Translations under genes and position numbers: made by a program | In this document: positions 37,944 to 47,582 of the stretch, piece by piece | Layout: the number at the start of each line of letters is the position of its first letter | Position numbering within the stretch: position 1 is the stretch's first letter | Notes under the pieces: model-generated | Told to the model about the DNA's origin: nothing | The model's database searches: none | What the model saw: the letters and a program-made list of their open reading frames with translations, nothing else | Assembly: GCA_900104375.1 (NCBI GenBank) | Contig: LT629302.1 | Location: 2,568,001-2,632,000, forward strand | Origin: Flavobacteriaceae bacterium MAR_2010_188 | Lineage (GTDB): Bacteria; Bacteroidota; Bacteroidia; Flavobacteriales; Flavobacteriaceae | Direction: 5' to 3' | Length of the DNA stretch: 64,000 bases

Positions 37944-38910
37944 TCAATTACCTTTATGTATTTTGATGGTTTCTTCCGAAAACCCCAAAAACCTAGCAGC
38001 ATTATTATAAAAAATATCCTCTTTTTGTTGCATTGTTAAAAATTCCACCGCGTTGACACTGTTCACGGCAACATCAATTGTGTCTGGCCAAACGATCTGG
38101 TCGGTCCCGAACATGATGCGCGAGCCAAATCCAGAGTCGATCAAGGCTTTGAGGTAATTGTTAAGTTCGGTCTGGGGCAACAGCCAATTGAGTACTGAAA
38201 TGTCCACATAGACATTTGAATGAGCGTACAACAGTGCTTTTAAATCCTCAATGAACGGCCAACCACCATGCATGATATACACCTTTAATTTTGGGTATTT
38301 GACCATCACGTTTTCGAGCTGCGTCGGATTGGCGTTATAGCTGCGCATACCTCCTAGCATGTCGGGCATAAGATGAAACCCGTTGTTTGGGCCTCCTGGC
38401 AAGATGTGGAACCCGATGGGAATGTCCAATTCTTGGGCCAATTCAAAAAAAGGCAGCATTGAAGGATCGTCTGCAAGTTTACCTACATAAAATGGCGCCA
38501 ATTCGGCAATAACCTGCAACTGCCCATACTTATGAAGTTTTCGGAGTTCCTCCATTGAGCTGCTCTCGCGACCTATCATAATGGTTTCAGGGGCTTCGGA
38601 AATCCACAAATGGCCAGCAGTAACCATCGCCTTCACGATGTTGTGTTTGCGCATCTTTTCCAAAGTCTTTGTTTTTTTGTTCTTCAGGGGAACTTACACC
38701 CTGAAAAGTTTCCCCGCGCAGTGTAGGCGGGTGTGTCACACCAAATAGTGGGTTGCCCTCAGTATAGGCATGAAGGTGCATGTCAATGATGGGACCTTTA
38801 TAGACTTTCGATGGGTTCCCTTCTGTCGATTTTAAGTTCGTGGAATTTTGGCCAGAACAGATTAGTGATAAAAAGACCAAAGTAAAAAAAGTGCAGATGG
38901 AAGGTTTCAT
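37944..38910 (-). pseudogene. Exported amidohydrolase (TIM-barrel), frameshifted in an A7 run
   Basis: The upstream frame (start 38910) has a signal peptide (MKPSICTFFTLVFLSLICSG) and the metal-binding HxH motif in IIDMHLHAY, reaching GVSSPEEQKNK before going wrong. The downstream frame resumes at TLEKMRKHNIVKAMVTAGHL and carries IMHGGWPFIEDL and IMFGTDQIVWP, with the remaining metal His and Asp, ending at 37944. Deleting one A from the seven-A run (38672-38678 on the other strand) joins them into about 320 residues. The intact paralogue is at 49363-50442. COG2159-type amidohydrolases cleave amide or ester bonds or decarboxylate aromatic acids. It may be inactive or switchable. Confidence 0.85.
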
Positions 38911-39015
38911 AATGTTGGTTTTGAAATGTTTATAATAAGGAAGTATAAACCTTAAGGATAATGCTTAATGGTTGTAATCCAGGTCTATACAAATTTAAAT
39001 ATTTTAAAAATACAA

Positions 39016-40755
39016 TTAGAGTTTATCAAATCTGTGATGCATCAACCGTGAATCATGCACCGTTAAATGTGTTGTTTTCCCATTATTATCTATGTGAAAT
39101 TTTACCCATGAACTAAAACTGTCTCCCGGAAATTTATCAATCCACATCCTGAACTCCTCATTGATATGTGGTTCCAACTCTGTATCTGCAATATTTGAAC
39201 GTTTTACAATAAGATTATTTTTTTCATTCAACACAATAGTCCAATAATTATCCAGATGCGGGCTGTAATATTTACCTTCAAAAGATTTGAGTTGACCTGT
39301 TGTTGGCTGCCAGAACTGGGCCTGATTTTTTATCAGGTTAATAATCTGATTGTTTTGGTGAATATGCGCCCAGGCTTTGTTATTGTCTGCTTTATCTGGG
39401 GAAAATTCTATATAAGAAGGATACTCCACATCTTTGAAAACACCCCAAGAGATATATTCCAGCGGAAAAATTTCGTTGCCCCATTTCATTTTCAAGGAAT
39501 CATTATCAATCAAAAGTTCAAAGACTTCTGTCCGTTTTTCTGTAAAACTTTCATACGTTACCGAATCCTCTTCTAGATAAATTCCTGTAAATTGTTTCAA
39601 ATCTTCAAATGAATATTGAACCTTTTCTTTTTTAAATAATTTATTTGAGAAAGGTGGTTGTTTAATGTCCAGCAGATGGGATAATATCTTCTCATGGTAC
39701 GGAAAAGTGGCACCGGTTTCATTGCTCAATAAGATTACGGTAATCCCCTTATTTTTAACGCTGCTCAGATACGAGTGATCACTAACTCCTTGATGTACAT
39801 AAATTTCATTGTTGCCCAAGGATTTTTCTGTGTATCCGAATACATAATCTTTATCCCTACCGGGCATAAGCTGTGGGTTTACAAATAAGCTTTTTACTGC
39901 ATTCGAAATAAAAGAAGTGCTGTCTGCATGTGCAGCGGCCCATTTTTCCAAATCGTTTACTGTTGTTGCAATATAATAATTGCCCCCGGGTGAGGTTTTA
40001 TCGCTTGTCCATGTTTTATATCCGTTTCCATAATTATAATACTGAAGAGCAAAACCTTCTATCACGATGTCTTTATCATCATGCAATAAGGTCATATTCA
40101 TTTTTAAAGGATCAAATAAATTAGTTTTCATCCATTGCTGTAAGTTCTGGTCTGAGGCTTTTTCAAGAATAAGCCGCAACAGTCCAAAATCGGAATTGGA
40201 ATACATATAGCCCTTACCGGGTTCTACTTCTGCTTTGGGTTGCCTACACAGAAAATTTAAAAATTGCGATTTGTCAAAACGGTTGGTCATACTAGCCTGC
40301 GACAGCAATAAATTGGCCCATTCATCGGCAAAGCCGCTACGATGGTTTAGTAAATCACGGATGGTAACAGGCTCACTCCAAGCAGGAAGCTCTGGGTAAT
40401 ATTTTCGAACCTTGTCTTCCAGCTTTAACAATCCTTCCTGCTCCATTAGTACTGCAGCAATAGAAATAAATTCCCTTCCTTCAGAATAAGGTAATCTTAC
40501 CACGGTATTATGGGAAAATGGCACTCCAAATTCCAGACTTGCCAGGCCATAAGCTTTCTTCGCAATCACCTTTCCGTTTTCAATGACCGTTACAGCAACA
40601 CCGGGAGTCGTTTTGTTATAGGATGAAAAGATGCTGTCTAGTTTTTTCTCTAAAGCTTTATTTGTTTTTATTGGCGTGTTGGTAATTTGGCTGAACCCTG
40701 AAGTGTGAAAACAGAGTAACAGCATAAGACTAATAATAAATTTGTAATTCTCCAT
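39016..40755 (-). CDS. Exported beta-lactamase-fold protein with altered SxxK motif
   Basis: The 579-residue protein has a signal peptide (about 1-23). The beta-lactamase/transpeptidase-like domain (about 30-375) shows AKKAYGLASLEFGVPF, a Tyr motif in MYSNSDFGLLRLI and HQG in IYVHQGVSDHSYLSS. At the catalytic site, where this fold has S-x-x-K, it reads LPYSEGREFISIA (Ser91, Arg94), so the general-base lysine is replaced by arginine. A C-terminal lipocalin-like region (about 385-579), common in exported serine hydrolases, follows. The protein may be a binder or an enzyme with changed chemistry. It belongs to the hydrolase cluster, 63 bases after the amidase. Confidence 0.85.
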   Translation of the reverse strand: MENYKFIISLMLLLCFHTSGFSQITNTPIKTNKALEKKLDSIFSSYNKTTPGVAVTVIENGKVIAKKAYGLASLEFGVPFSHNTVVRLPYSEGREFISIAAVLMEQEGLLKLEDKVRKYYPELPAWSEPVTIRDLLNHRSGFADEWANLLLSQASMTNRFDKSQFLNFLCRQPKAEVEPGKGYMYSNSDFGLLRLILEKASDQNLQQWMKTNLFDPLKMNMTLLHDDKDIVIEGFALQYYNYGNGYKTWTSDKTSPGGNYYIATTVNDLEKWAAAHADSTSFISNAVKSLFVNPQLMPGRDKDYVFGYTEKSLGNNEIYVHQGVSDHSYLSSVKNKGITVILLSNETGATFPYHEKILSHLLDIKQPPFSNKLFKKEKVQYSFEDLKQFTGIYLEEDSVTYESFTEKRTEVFELLIDNDSLKMKWGNEIFPLEYISWGVFKDVEYPSYIEFSPDKADNNKAWAHIHQNNQIINLIKNQAQFWQPTTGQLKSFEGKYYSPHLDNYWTIVLNEKNNLIVKRSNIADTELEPHINEEFRMWIDKFPGDSFSSWVKFHIDNNGKTTHLTVHDSRLMHHRFDKL

Positions 40756-40818
40756 GTCACTTTTTTATGGTTGTTATTAGAGTTGATTCCTTCACCAATA
40801 CTCTTCAATACATTTGGT

Positions 40819-42552
40819 TTAAATAAATTCTTTTGGATGCTTCTTATGAAAATCCGTATCATCTTGGTATGCCTTTGCTATTGCCAGTAAACTTGCCTCG
40901 CCGAACAGATTTCCGATAAAAGTGATTCCAGTGGGTGTTCCTTTGTTGGTAAACCCGTTAGGTACAGTTACAGCAGGATGTCCAGTAAGATTAGTAAGCT
41001 GAAGGTTTTGATACGCAATTGGCGGTGTGTTGTCGGTGCTGCTGAAAGGTGCGACATACACATCCACCTCTTCAAAGATTTTTGCTGCAGCCTGCATCAG
41101 CAATGTTCTGATGCGGTTGGCTGTTACAGCATCCACCGCCGGCGCTGTCCTGGCCATACGTGCCAGATTGCCAATACCGTCCGTACCTTGCACTGCCAGC
41201 AAAGCATCCTGTCCCGTACGTATGAATTGATCCCAAACTGAACCCACCTCTCCATACCAACATACCATTGTTACGGCATGTATTGGGTATTGCGGCAATT
41301 CTACAGGCTTTAAGTCAAATCCTAGTTGACGTAGTTTATGCAGCGTAGCAGCGTCATTTGATTTTTCTTCCGGCAGTGCATGCTCCTCATCAAAAGCCGC
41401 TTTTAAATAACCAATGCGTATTGTCTTTATTTCAGCGGTAGCATTCCAGTTAAAGGGCATTTTAATAACACTCATATCAACATCATCTTTTCCATGAATT
41501 TCATGTAATACAAGAGCACAATCTTCTGCAGATCTGCATATAGGGCCTACCTTATCAAAACTCCAAGCACCAGGCATTACGCCGTGACGACTTACTCTGC
41601 CAAAAGTGGGACGCAATCCTGTAACACCGCACTTAATTGCTGGTTCAACTATAGAGCCACCTGTTTCAGTACCAATGGAAAACGCCACCAAACCGGCTGC
41701 CGTTGCTGAGGCAGGTCCTGCGGACGATCCGCCGGAACCTGCACCCACATCCCATGGGTTTTTAGTCTGCCCACTAAACCATGTATCGGAATATGCCAGC
41801 TCCCCGGTTGAAAGTTTAGCAACCAATACCGCACCTGCTTCTTCCAAACGGTTTACTACCGTTGCATCGTAGTCAATATGCTGTTCTTTAAAGGGACTTG
41901 CGCCCCAAGTTGTGGGATACCCCTTTTTGCTTATAATATCTTTGGCTCCCCAAGGTAGACCATGAAGAAGACCCCGATATTTTCCTTCAGCTATTTCAGC
42001 GTCAGCTGCAACCGCTTGTTCAAGGGCTAAATCTTCAGTAATGGTAACAACACAATTTAGGAGTGGGCCATGCTTTCTCAACCTCGTTAGATACATTTTC
42101 GTTAACTCCAAAGAACTAACCTGCCTGGTCTTGATTAAATCTGCTAATTGCAGGATATTCCAGAAGGCAAGTTCCTCCAGGGTATTTGGCCGTGTAAGAC
42201 CCCTAATTATGCTGGTTTGTATGGGTAGTTGCTCTTGGCTGAACATCATTCCAGGTAATATGGGGTTGAAGTGCAAAGCAGGGGCCACATCATATCCCAA
42301 ATCTACCTCGTGCAGTTGCTCATACAGTGCGTGATTATTGTTTACCCACTCCAGCATTTTTTCACGTTGTGCATCTGTAAAGTGCACACCGGAGATATGT
42401 TCGGCAGCTTCAAGCATTTCCTTTGTTATGGAATGTGTTTTTTTCTCCTGCAGCTGTGCCCACAGCACTCCCGGAAGCAGGGTGGACGACAATCCGAGTG
42501 TAGCAAAAAGAGAGATGAACTTCCGGCGATCGGTTGTTAATATATTTTTCAT
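40819..42552 (-). CDS. Tat-exported amidase (amidase signature family)
   Basis: The 577-residue enzyme has a twin-arginine signal, TTDRRKFISLFATLG with cleavage near LWAQ (about 32). After an alpha-helical N-terminal region (40-130) comes the amidase signature domain with the catalytic triad visible: Lys204 in WGAKD, cis-Ser276 in GAGSGGSSAGPAS and nucleophile Ser300 in GTETGGSIVEPA. These enzymes hydrolyse linear or cyclic amides; NylA is one member, glutamyl-tRNA amidotransferase A another. The Tat signal and lack of gatB/gatC context rule out the latter. This part of the cluster looks GC-richer than the flanks, in keeping with transfer. Confidence 0.92.
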   Translation of the reverse strand: MKNILTTDRRKFISLFATLGLSSTLLPGVLWAQLQEKKTHSITKEMLEAAEHISGVHFTDAQREKMLEWVNNNHALYEQLHEVDLGYDVAPALHFNPILPGMMFSQEQLPIQTSIIRGLTRPNTLEELAFWNILQLADLIKTRQVSSLELTKMYLTRLRKHGPLLNCVVTITEDLALEQAVAADAEIAEGKYRGLLHGLPWGAKDIISKKGYPTTWGASPFKEQHIDYDATVVNRLEEAGAVLVAKLSTGELAYSDTWFSGQTKNPWDVGAGSGGSSAGPASATAAGLVAFSIGTETGGSIVEPAIKCGVTGLRPTFGRVSRHGVMPGAWSFDKVGPICRSAEDCALVLHEIHGKDDVDMSVIKMPFNWNATAEIKTIRIGYLKAAFDEEHALPEEKSNDAATLHKLRQLGFDLKPVELPQYPIHAVTMVCWYGEVGSVWDQFIRTGQDALLAVQGTDGIGNLARMARTAPAVDAVTANRIRTLLMQAAAKIFEEVDVYVAPFSSTDNTPPIAYQNLQLTNLTGHPAVTVPNGFTNKGTPTGITFIGNLFGEASLLAIAKAYQDDTDFHKKHPKEFI

Positions 42553-42592
42553 CTTGCCGTAATTATTTTGTGCCGATTTATATTAGTTACAT

Positions 42593-43738
42593 TTAATTAG
42601 AAAGCCGATTGTATTTTTTCATAACCTGCTTTAGCTTTTCGTGAGGTATGGCAAACCACTTGTTGGCATTAACACCTTCAAGATCATCAGCAGCTATCAA
42701 TACATTGATGATGGCTTCCTCTGTAGCTTCTACTGTTGCTTTATAAATCGGATCGAGATGCCACTTTGGTAAGACTTTCCAAGATTGGCTTGTCCACCTA
42801 TTATTGTATTCAGGTTTGGCAGTACTAATGGCTAAAAAAATTTCGCCTGAACCTGCCATTGAATAGGTGCCTGTTCGGGCTATGCCATGTGTGATTCTTT
42901 TTGCTACCTGCTTTAGCTGGCCTGGCAATAAAGGGGCGTCGGTTATGACTATTGCAATGATAGATCCATCGGTGCGGGCATCTTCATGGAAGACAGGTTC
43001 TAACTCCTGAATTTCTTTTCCTACAGGAACACCAGCAATAACCAGCTGATCTCTTCTGCCAAAATTTGCCTGCACAAAAACGCCTAATGTATACTGCACA
43101 GAATCTATCGTAAATATTCTTGATGCCGTTCCGCTGCCTCCTTTAAAATCATATAGCCCCATGCCTGTACCACCGCCTACGTTTCCTTCTTCTATATTGC
43201 CAGTTTCTGCACCATCTAATGCTTCCCATACATGTTCTTTTTTTACGTGGTAGCCATTAATATCATTCAACCCACCATCCCATGTTTCACCAACGATAGG
43301 AAGTCCAAAGCTGAAATCAATAGATTCATTTTCAGAAAAATTTTTAAAGTTCCATTCCCCGATAGCATCCCTTACAACTCCAACGCTATTTGTATTGGTT
43401 ATTCCGATCGCTCCCCCGCCAAAACCATAATCTTCGATATAGGGAAGACCTGTCATCTCACCATCACCATTCAGACTAAAATAGGCAGCCGGATAACTTC
43501 TGTTTGTTTTTCCCAAGGGTAAAATTACGGTTACACCTGTTCTTACCGGTCCCTTTCCAATTTCTAACTTACCCGAGCCCGAAATGAGGGTTTTATAACC
43601 CACTTCTACACCCTGTACATCTGTTATTGCATTGAGTTTGCCGGGTGTGCCATCGAAAGGAATACCAAGGTCTCGCGCACGTTGAGCATAACTGAATATC
43701 GTTATCCCAAGAAAATAATACACTAATAATTTTTTCAT
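42593..43738 (-). CDS. Exported S58/P1-family aminopeptidase (DmpA-like), self-processing
   Basis: I choose Met 43738 over the earliest Met (43816) because it starts a signal peptide (MKKLLVYYFLGITIFSYAQ). The mature protein opens RARDLGIPFDGTPG and INAITDV-like sequence typical of DmpA. Conserved blocks include GGGAIGITNTNSVG, GGGTGMGLYDFKGGSGTASR, and DGSIIAIVITDAPLLPGQ. The last block holds the expected autocatalytic cut, Gly-Ser (Gly258-Ser259 counted from this start), which frees the N-terminal nucleophile serine. DmpA and BapA release D- or beta-amino acids; NylC, of the same family, is an oligoamide hydrolase. It stands next to the amidase gene in the cluster. Confidence 0.92.
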   Translation of the reverse strand: MKKLLVYYFLGITIFSYAQRARDLGIPFDGTPGKLNAITDVQGVEVGYKTLISGSGKLEIGKGPVRTGVTVILPLGKTNRSYPAAYFSLNGDGEMTGLPYIEDYGFGGGAIGITNTNSVGVVRDAIGEWNFKNFSENESIDFSFGLPIVGETWDGGLNDINGYHVKKEHVWEALDGAETGNIEEGNVGGGTGMGLYDFKGGSGTASRIFTIDSVQYTLGVFVQANFGRRDQLVIAGVPVGKEIQELEPVFHEDARTDGSIIAIVITDAPLLPGQLKQVAKRITHGIARTGTYSMAGSGEIFLAISTAKPEYNNRWTSQSWKVLPKWHLDPIYKATVEATEEAIINVLIAADDLEGVNANKWFAIPHEKLKQVMKKYNRLSN

Positions 43739-43928
43739 ATTGAAAGGGTTTATAAGTTCATGTCCTTTAAAAATCTTTGAAAATGGGTAGATTTCATGGC
43801 TCTTAATACGGTCCAAGTATTGTTTTCAAAAAATCAAAGACTACGCGCCATCCCACTTTAGGTTTTCTTCAAAAGGAAAAATCTCCGGGACTCTTAACGT
43901 CCAACATCATTTTCGGCTTTAACAGAGG

Positions 43929-45194
43929 TTAACTCTCTTTTTTTAATATAGGAAAACGTTTCCTATACGTTAATTGCCGCCAGATCCATTCTATAGGTCC
44001 GTAACTAAAATATTTTAACCAGTACCTGCTGAAGATTACCTGAAAGATGAAAATAATAAAAGCAAAAGGTAAAAATAATGCGGGTCCAATATATCCGCCC
44101 CAACCTAATCCCACCTCATAGAAGATAATAATCCCAAGGATAGTCTGCATAATATAATTGGTCAGCGCCATTCTTCCAACAGGGGCAAAAATTAGTAGCT
44201 TTGTCTGTCCATTTTTCTTAATCCAGTACAGACATAAGCCTGTAACATAAGCAAGGGCCAAAGGGACAACACCTAAAGCATAGGCTACTGTATTGAGCAT
44301 ATCCACTCCTGGCGACCAGTTTTCTCCCCATATAGAATATACCATTCCAACATTGGCGGGGATACCTATTATCAGTCCATAAATCAGGATTTTTTTGAAT
44401 AGGTTTTTATATTGATGGAGATTTGCATAGATCTTATTCCTTCCCACATAATAACCAAGCAAAAACATCCCAAGTACTTTTGGTATCCGGTTGGAATCTA
44501 ATATTCCTGTAAAGCGGTAAAAAAGACCCGATTGCTGCCAATTCCTATATTCCTGCCATCCACTCCCATCGCGATAAAGATATCTTCTAAAACCATCATC
44601 TAATGGAATCCCGGTGCGTTTATCAATACTTATTGCAATACTTTCCAGCCACCCACCTAGCCTGAAGTCAAAGACCATCTTTGCTGCATCGATTAGTATC
44701 GGTGAGAGGATCAGTAATCCAGAAAATATCAGTAGCCACCGGTTACTTACATTGATAAATAAAGGCAGAAGCATTCCCAGCAGCGCATATAAGATCAGGA
44801 TATCCCCTTCCCAGAGAAAATAAATATGAATAAGACCAATAATAAGTAGGTAAAAAAGTCTTCGGTAAAATACCTTAAATGCGTTATGTCTTTTTTGCTT
44901 GAGCCGTACTAAAATGATAGAAAAACCTATTCCAAACAGAAATGAAAAAATGCTGTAAAATTTACCTTCGGCCAAACCTATTTGCAAAGCAGAAAGATAT
45001 TTATCAATTGGATAAGTAGCGATTTCCTGCTTCATATCCACGGTAAGGTTACCATAACCTGAAAATCCGATTATGTTAATCACTAATATCCCCAATAATG
45101 CAAAACCACGCAGCACATCCAGGATTCCTGCCCGTTCATTATCTTGTACCGGGGTGGGGGATGATGTAAGATTCACTTTATAAATGAGAGCCAT
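43929..45194 (-). CDS. DUF418 multi-pass membrane protein
   Basis: The 421-residue integral membrane protein has about ten helices. N-terminal ERAGILDVLRGFALLGILVINI is the hallmark of the DUF418/YeiB-like and acyltransferase-3-like group, and the C-terminal half has the DUF418 block GRMALTNYIMQTILG with GPIEWIWRQLTY at the end. The function is unknown; relatives are suspected transporters or acyl-transfer proteins of the envelope. It lies between the S58 peptidase and a serine hydrolase gene and may move or modify the cluster's substrate. Confidence 0.88.
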   Translation of the reverse strand: MALIYKVNLTSSPTPVQDNERAGILDVLRGFALLGILVINIIGFSGYGNLTVDMKQEIATYPIDKYLSALQIGLAEGKFYSIFSFLFGIGFSIILVRLKQKRHNAFKVFYRRLFYLLIIGLIHIYFLWEGDILILYALLGMLLPLFINVSNRWLLIFSGLLILSPILIDAAKMVFDFRLGGWLESIAISIDKRTGIPLDDGFRRYLYRDGSGWQEYRNWQQSGLFYRFTGILDSNRIPKVLGMFLLGYYVGRNKIYANLHQYKNLFKKILIYGLIIGIPANVGMVYSIWGENWSPGVDMLNTVAYALGVVPLALAYVTGLCLYWIKKNGQTKLLIFAPVGRMALTNYIMQTILGIIIFYEVGLGWGGYIGPALFLPFAFIIFIFQVIFSRYWLKYFSYGPIEWIWRQLTYRKRFPILKKES

Positions 45195-45209
45195 ATAGTA
45201 ATTATATTT

Positions 45210-45290
45210 TTAAGTGGCATTTAAATAAAGGGAATTTGGAAGAATCCCCAGTAGGATCATTGACAGTAAAAAAATAGTTTGTTTTTTCAT
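45210..45290 (-). pseudogene. Signal-peptide relic of an exported protein
   Basis: ATG 45290 starts MKKQTIFLLSMILLGILPNS, a textbook signal peptide, and ends after 26 codons at TAA. No functional mature sequence follows, so it is best explained as the 5' stump of a deleted gene, though a tiny membrane peptide is possible. It sits between two intact cluster genes. Confidence 0.4.
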
Positions 45291-45391
45291 GATTTTTGAT
45301 TTAGTTTATGAATGTTGAACAATAATTATAAATTTTTGTGAAATGCTTTATGCAAAGTTTTTAGTTTGGAACTCCTGATTATTCATCGATT

Positions 45392-46489
45392 TTACTTATT
45401 GAAATAAAAAGACGCAACAGTGTTTACAAAGAATCCGATATCCTCCTCATCAACATTGGAAAGAAGCACAACTGTAAGGTTTTCATCAGGAAAATGCGTT
45501 AAACCAGAAGCAAATCCTAGTCCACCACCACCATAATGACCGATGCGCTTTTTTCCCTGAAAAGGTGTTAATCCGAAGCCCAATCCAAAATTTGTCGGCT
45601 CTCCATTATTCAACCGTGCGTTTGTCCACATAAGTTTCCAGGTGTTTTTCTTCAGTAATTTTTCACTCCTGAACGCATGGTGCAGTTGTACCATATCAAG
45701 AGCAGTAGACATAATCCCAGCATTTGCAAATTCATCCAGTTCAAAACGTGGCGCCAGGTAATGCTCGCCGTTTCTGAAAGCATAGCCTTCCGCACGGTTC
45801 GGAATCAGATCCGTATAACTTACCAGTCGTGAATGACGCATTTGCAATGGGTCGAAGATTCTTTGCTTCACAAAATCTTCATAGGAAGTGCCGGATAATT
45901 TATCTATTAGCATCCCTAGCAGATAAGGACCTGTATCACTGTAAGATGTGCTATCGCCGGGTGCAAACAGAAGCGGCATACAGGCTACTTCTTTGATATA
46001 ATCTCCACGTATATAATCACGTACATCTTTTCCAACAACACATGGAATTTTTTTATAATCTGAGGGACTGCTGATGCCGGAAGTGTGGGTAAGCAGTTGA
46101 CGGATGGTAATGGGTTTCCATGATTTTGGTAATTCTGAAATATACTTACCAATGCTATCATCAAGTGACAGCTTTCCTTCCACCGCAAGCATCATAGTTG
46201 ATATTCCTGTGAAAGATTTAGTGATAGACGCAATGGAAAAAACCGTGTTTTCTTTCACCGGCACTTTATGCTCCAGATTGCTGTAACCATATGCTTTTGA
46301 GAAAACGAGTTTGTCATCTTTCATCACAGCCACAGATAGGCCGGGGATATTTTTCTCTTTCATTTGCTGCCGGATGAAAGAATCCACTTTATTGTCATTT
46401 AAAATCTTTTGAAATTTGTTTTGAGCAATAGCCGGAAGGCTGAAGAACACTGCAATTAGAACAAAAAGTACTAGCTTCGATTTTTTCAT
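45392..46489 (-). CDS. Exported class-C beta-lactamase-fold serine hydrolase
   Basis: The 365-residue protein has a signal peptide (about 1-23, ending AIAQ). The single beta-lactamase domain has an intact SxxK in FSIASITKSFT (Ser88, Lys91), a Tyr motif in TSYSDTGPYLLG and an HxG-like GHYGGGGLGFASG near the C-terminus, which ends SFYFNK. This is the only beta-lactamase-fold gene of the cluster that is both unbroken and has the standard catalytic pair. Likely reactions are ester, amide or D-peptide hydrolysis in the periplasm. A 30-residue relic of a close paralogue lies at 50467-50559. Confidence 0.92.
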   Translation of the reverse strand: MKKSKLVLFVLIAVFFSLPAIAQNKFQKILNDNKVDSFIRQQMKEKNIPGLSVAVMKDDKLVFSKAYGYSNLEHKVPVKENTVFSIASITKSFTGISTMMLAVEGKLSLDDSIGKYISELPKSWKPITIRQLLTHTSGISSPSDYKKIPCVVGKDVRDYIRGDYIKEVACMPLLFAPGDSTSYSDTGPYLLGMLIDKLSGTSYEDFVKQRIFDPLQMRHSRLVSYTDLIPNRAEGYAFRNGEHYLAPRFELDEFANAGIMSTALDMVQLHHAFRSEKLLKKNTWKLMWTNARLNNGEPTNFGLGFGLTPFQGKKRIGHYGGGGLGFASGLTHFPDENLTVVLLSNVDEEDIGFFVNTVASFYFNK

Positions 46490-46530
46490 TTAAATTTTTA
46501 TTTAGTTGTTAGGTGACATACTTGATGCAA

Positions 46531-47475
46531 CTATTTCACTAGAGTGGTATGATCTGCTATTATTTGCCAACGATTGTTACGCCACACCCACGTTGTTGTA
46601 TAGCGTTTGGTGATATCAAATGCCTTTCCATTGTTAATTCCTCTGTAACGCACAGTACCTGTTTCCACAGCAGCATCGTTGTTAATAATCCTAACCTCCT
46701 GGTTCAGCATATCCGCGGAATATAAATTCAGCTTGAGATTTTTATAATCTTCCAAGCTTTCTTTTTTGTCAGAGGCTACGCCATCTCTGCTGGTGTAGAT
46801 ATATTCTTTGGCCAATAAACTATCTAAAGCTGCAATCGCACCACTTTTTTCCAATTCCTCATATGGTTGTCCGGATTTGAGATGCTTCATGAGTTCATTG
46901 TACTCTATACCGGCTTTTCGCACATCTTGCTCCAGTATTTTAGGATCTTTAAATGGCTGCAGCTTTATCCCCATCTGCATTACTAAATCCAGATGATCGG
47001 CCACATGCTGATGATTGACGCATTTGCCATCTTTGAAAGTAAAAATGTCAAGTCCGGGAACTTTAATCGCTTTTCCCAAAGGATCTTGCCTGAACATTTT
47101 TCGGCCTGTATGCGTACCGGTATAAATAACTTCCGTAATCACTTTATCACCTGAAGCAAAAATATCAGTGATGGTAGCTTTGAAGTCAGGGAAGGCTTCA
47201 CGTTGAAATGCTACCCCTTTTTGAAAGCCTTCGATGGTAAAATCGTCACCATGTTTTGCATTGGGATGATAAAAATCGGCAACCGCCTGCAGGTTGCCTT
47301 TGCCCCAGACTTCTTCCCAATAGCTGCGCACTTTCTGGATGTTGGCTTCTTCTTCTACGTTTTTTATTTCCGTCACGGAAGATTTAGCTACATCTGTTCC
47401 GGAAGATTGGGATACCGTTGCGCAAGACGCAAACATCAAAATCATTAAGGTAATCCGCAAAATTGTTTGTTTCAT
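46531..47475 (-). CDS. Lipoprotein with two NTF2-like domains (ester cyclase-like plus DUF4440-like)
   Basis: The 314-residue protein has a lipobox MILMFASC with the lipid cysteine at residue 18. Domain 1 (about 45-165) resembles SnoaL/ester cyclase: RSYWEEVWGKGNLQAVADFY, then GFQKGVAFQREAFPDFKATI and DIFTFKDGKCVNHQHVADHL. Domain 2 (about 195-314) is DUF4440-like: SGAIAALDSLLAKEYIYTSR and TTTWVWRNNRWQIIADHTTL. SnoaL-type domains bind small polar organic molecules. It probably supports substrate turnover in the cluster, but the activity is unknown. A 41-base gap separates it from the serine hydrolase gene. Confidence 0.82.
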   Translation of the reverse strand: MKQTILRITLMILMFASCATVSQSSGTDVAKSSVTEIKNVEEEANIQKVRSYWEEVWGKGNLQAVADFYHPNAKHGDDFTIEGFQKGVAFQREAFPDFKATITDIFASGDKVITEVIYTGTHTGRKMFRQDPLGKAIKVPGLDIFTFKDGKCVNHQHVADHLDLVMQMGIKLQPFKDPKILEQDVRKAGIEYNELMKHLKSGQPYEELEKSGAIAALDSLLAKEYIYTSRDGVASDKKESLEDYKNLKLNLYSADMLNQEVRIINNDAAVETGTVRYRGINNGKAFDITKRYTTTWVWRNNRWQIIADHTTLVK

Positions 47476-47582
47476 GATAATGTGTGTTTTAAATATTTAT
47501 GCATTGCGATTTTAATACTTTTGGGAGTGTCGGCCGCATACCCTTTTTTTCTTTTGCTCTCCAAAACCAAATTCCCGTTCCA

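Noticed and set aside
40819-42552. Glutamyl-tRNA amidotransferase subunit A (gatA)
   Set aside because: The protein has a Tat export signal and an N-terminal extension, and it lies among exported hydrolases with no gatB or gatC nearby.
43771-43787. Weak fourth copy of the shared operator before the S58 peptidase gene (CCCATTTTCAAAGATT)
   Set aside because: The CGG core is missing, the length is off by one, and no -7-like box lies 21 bases away.
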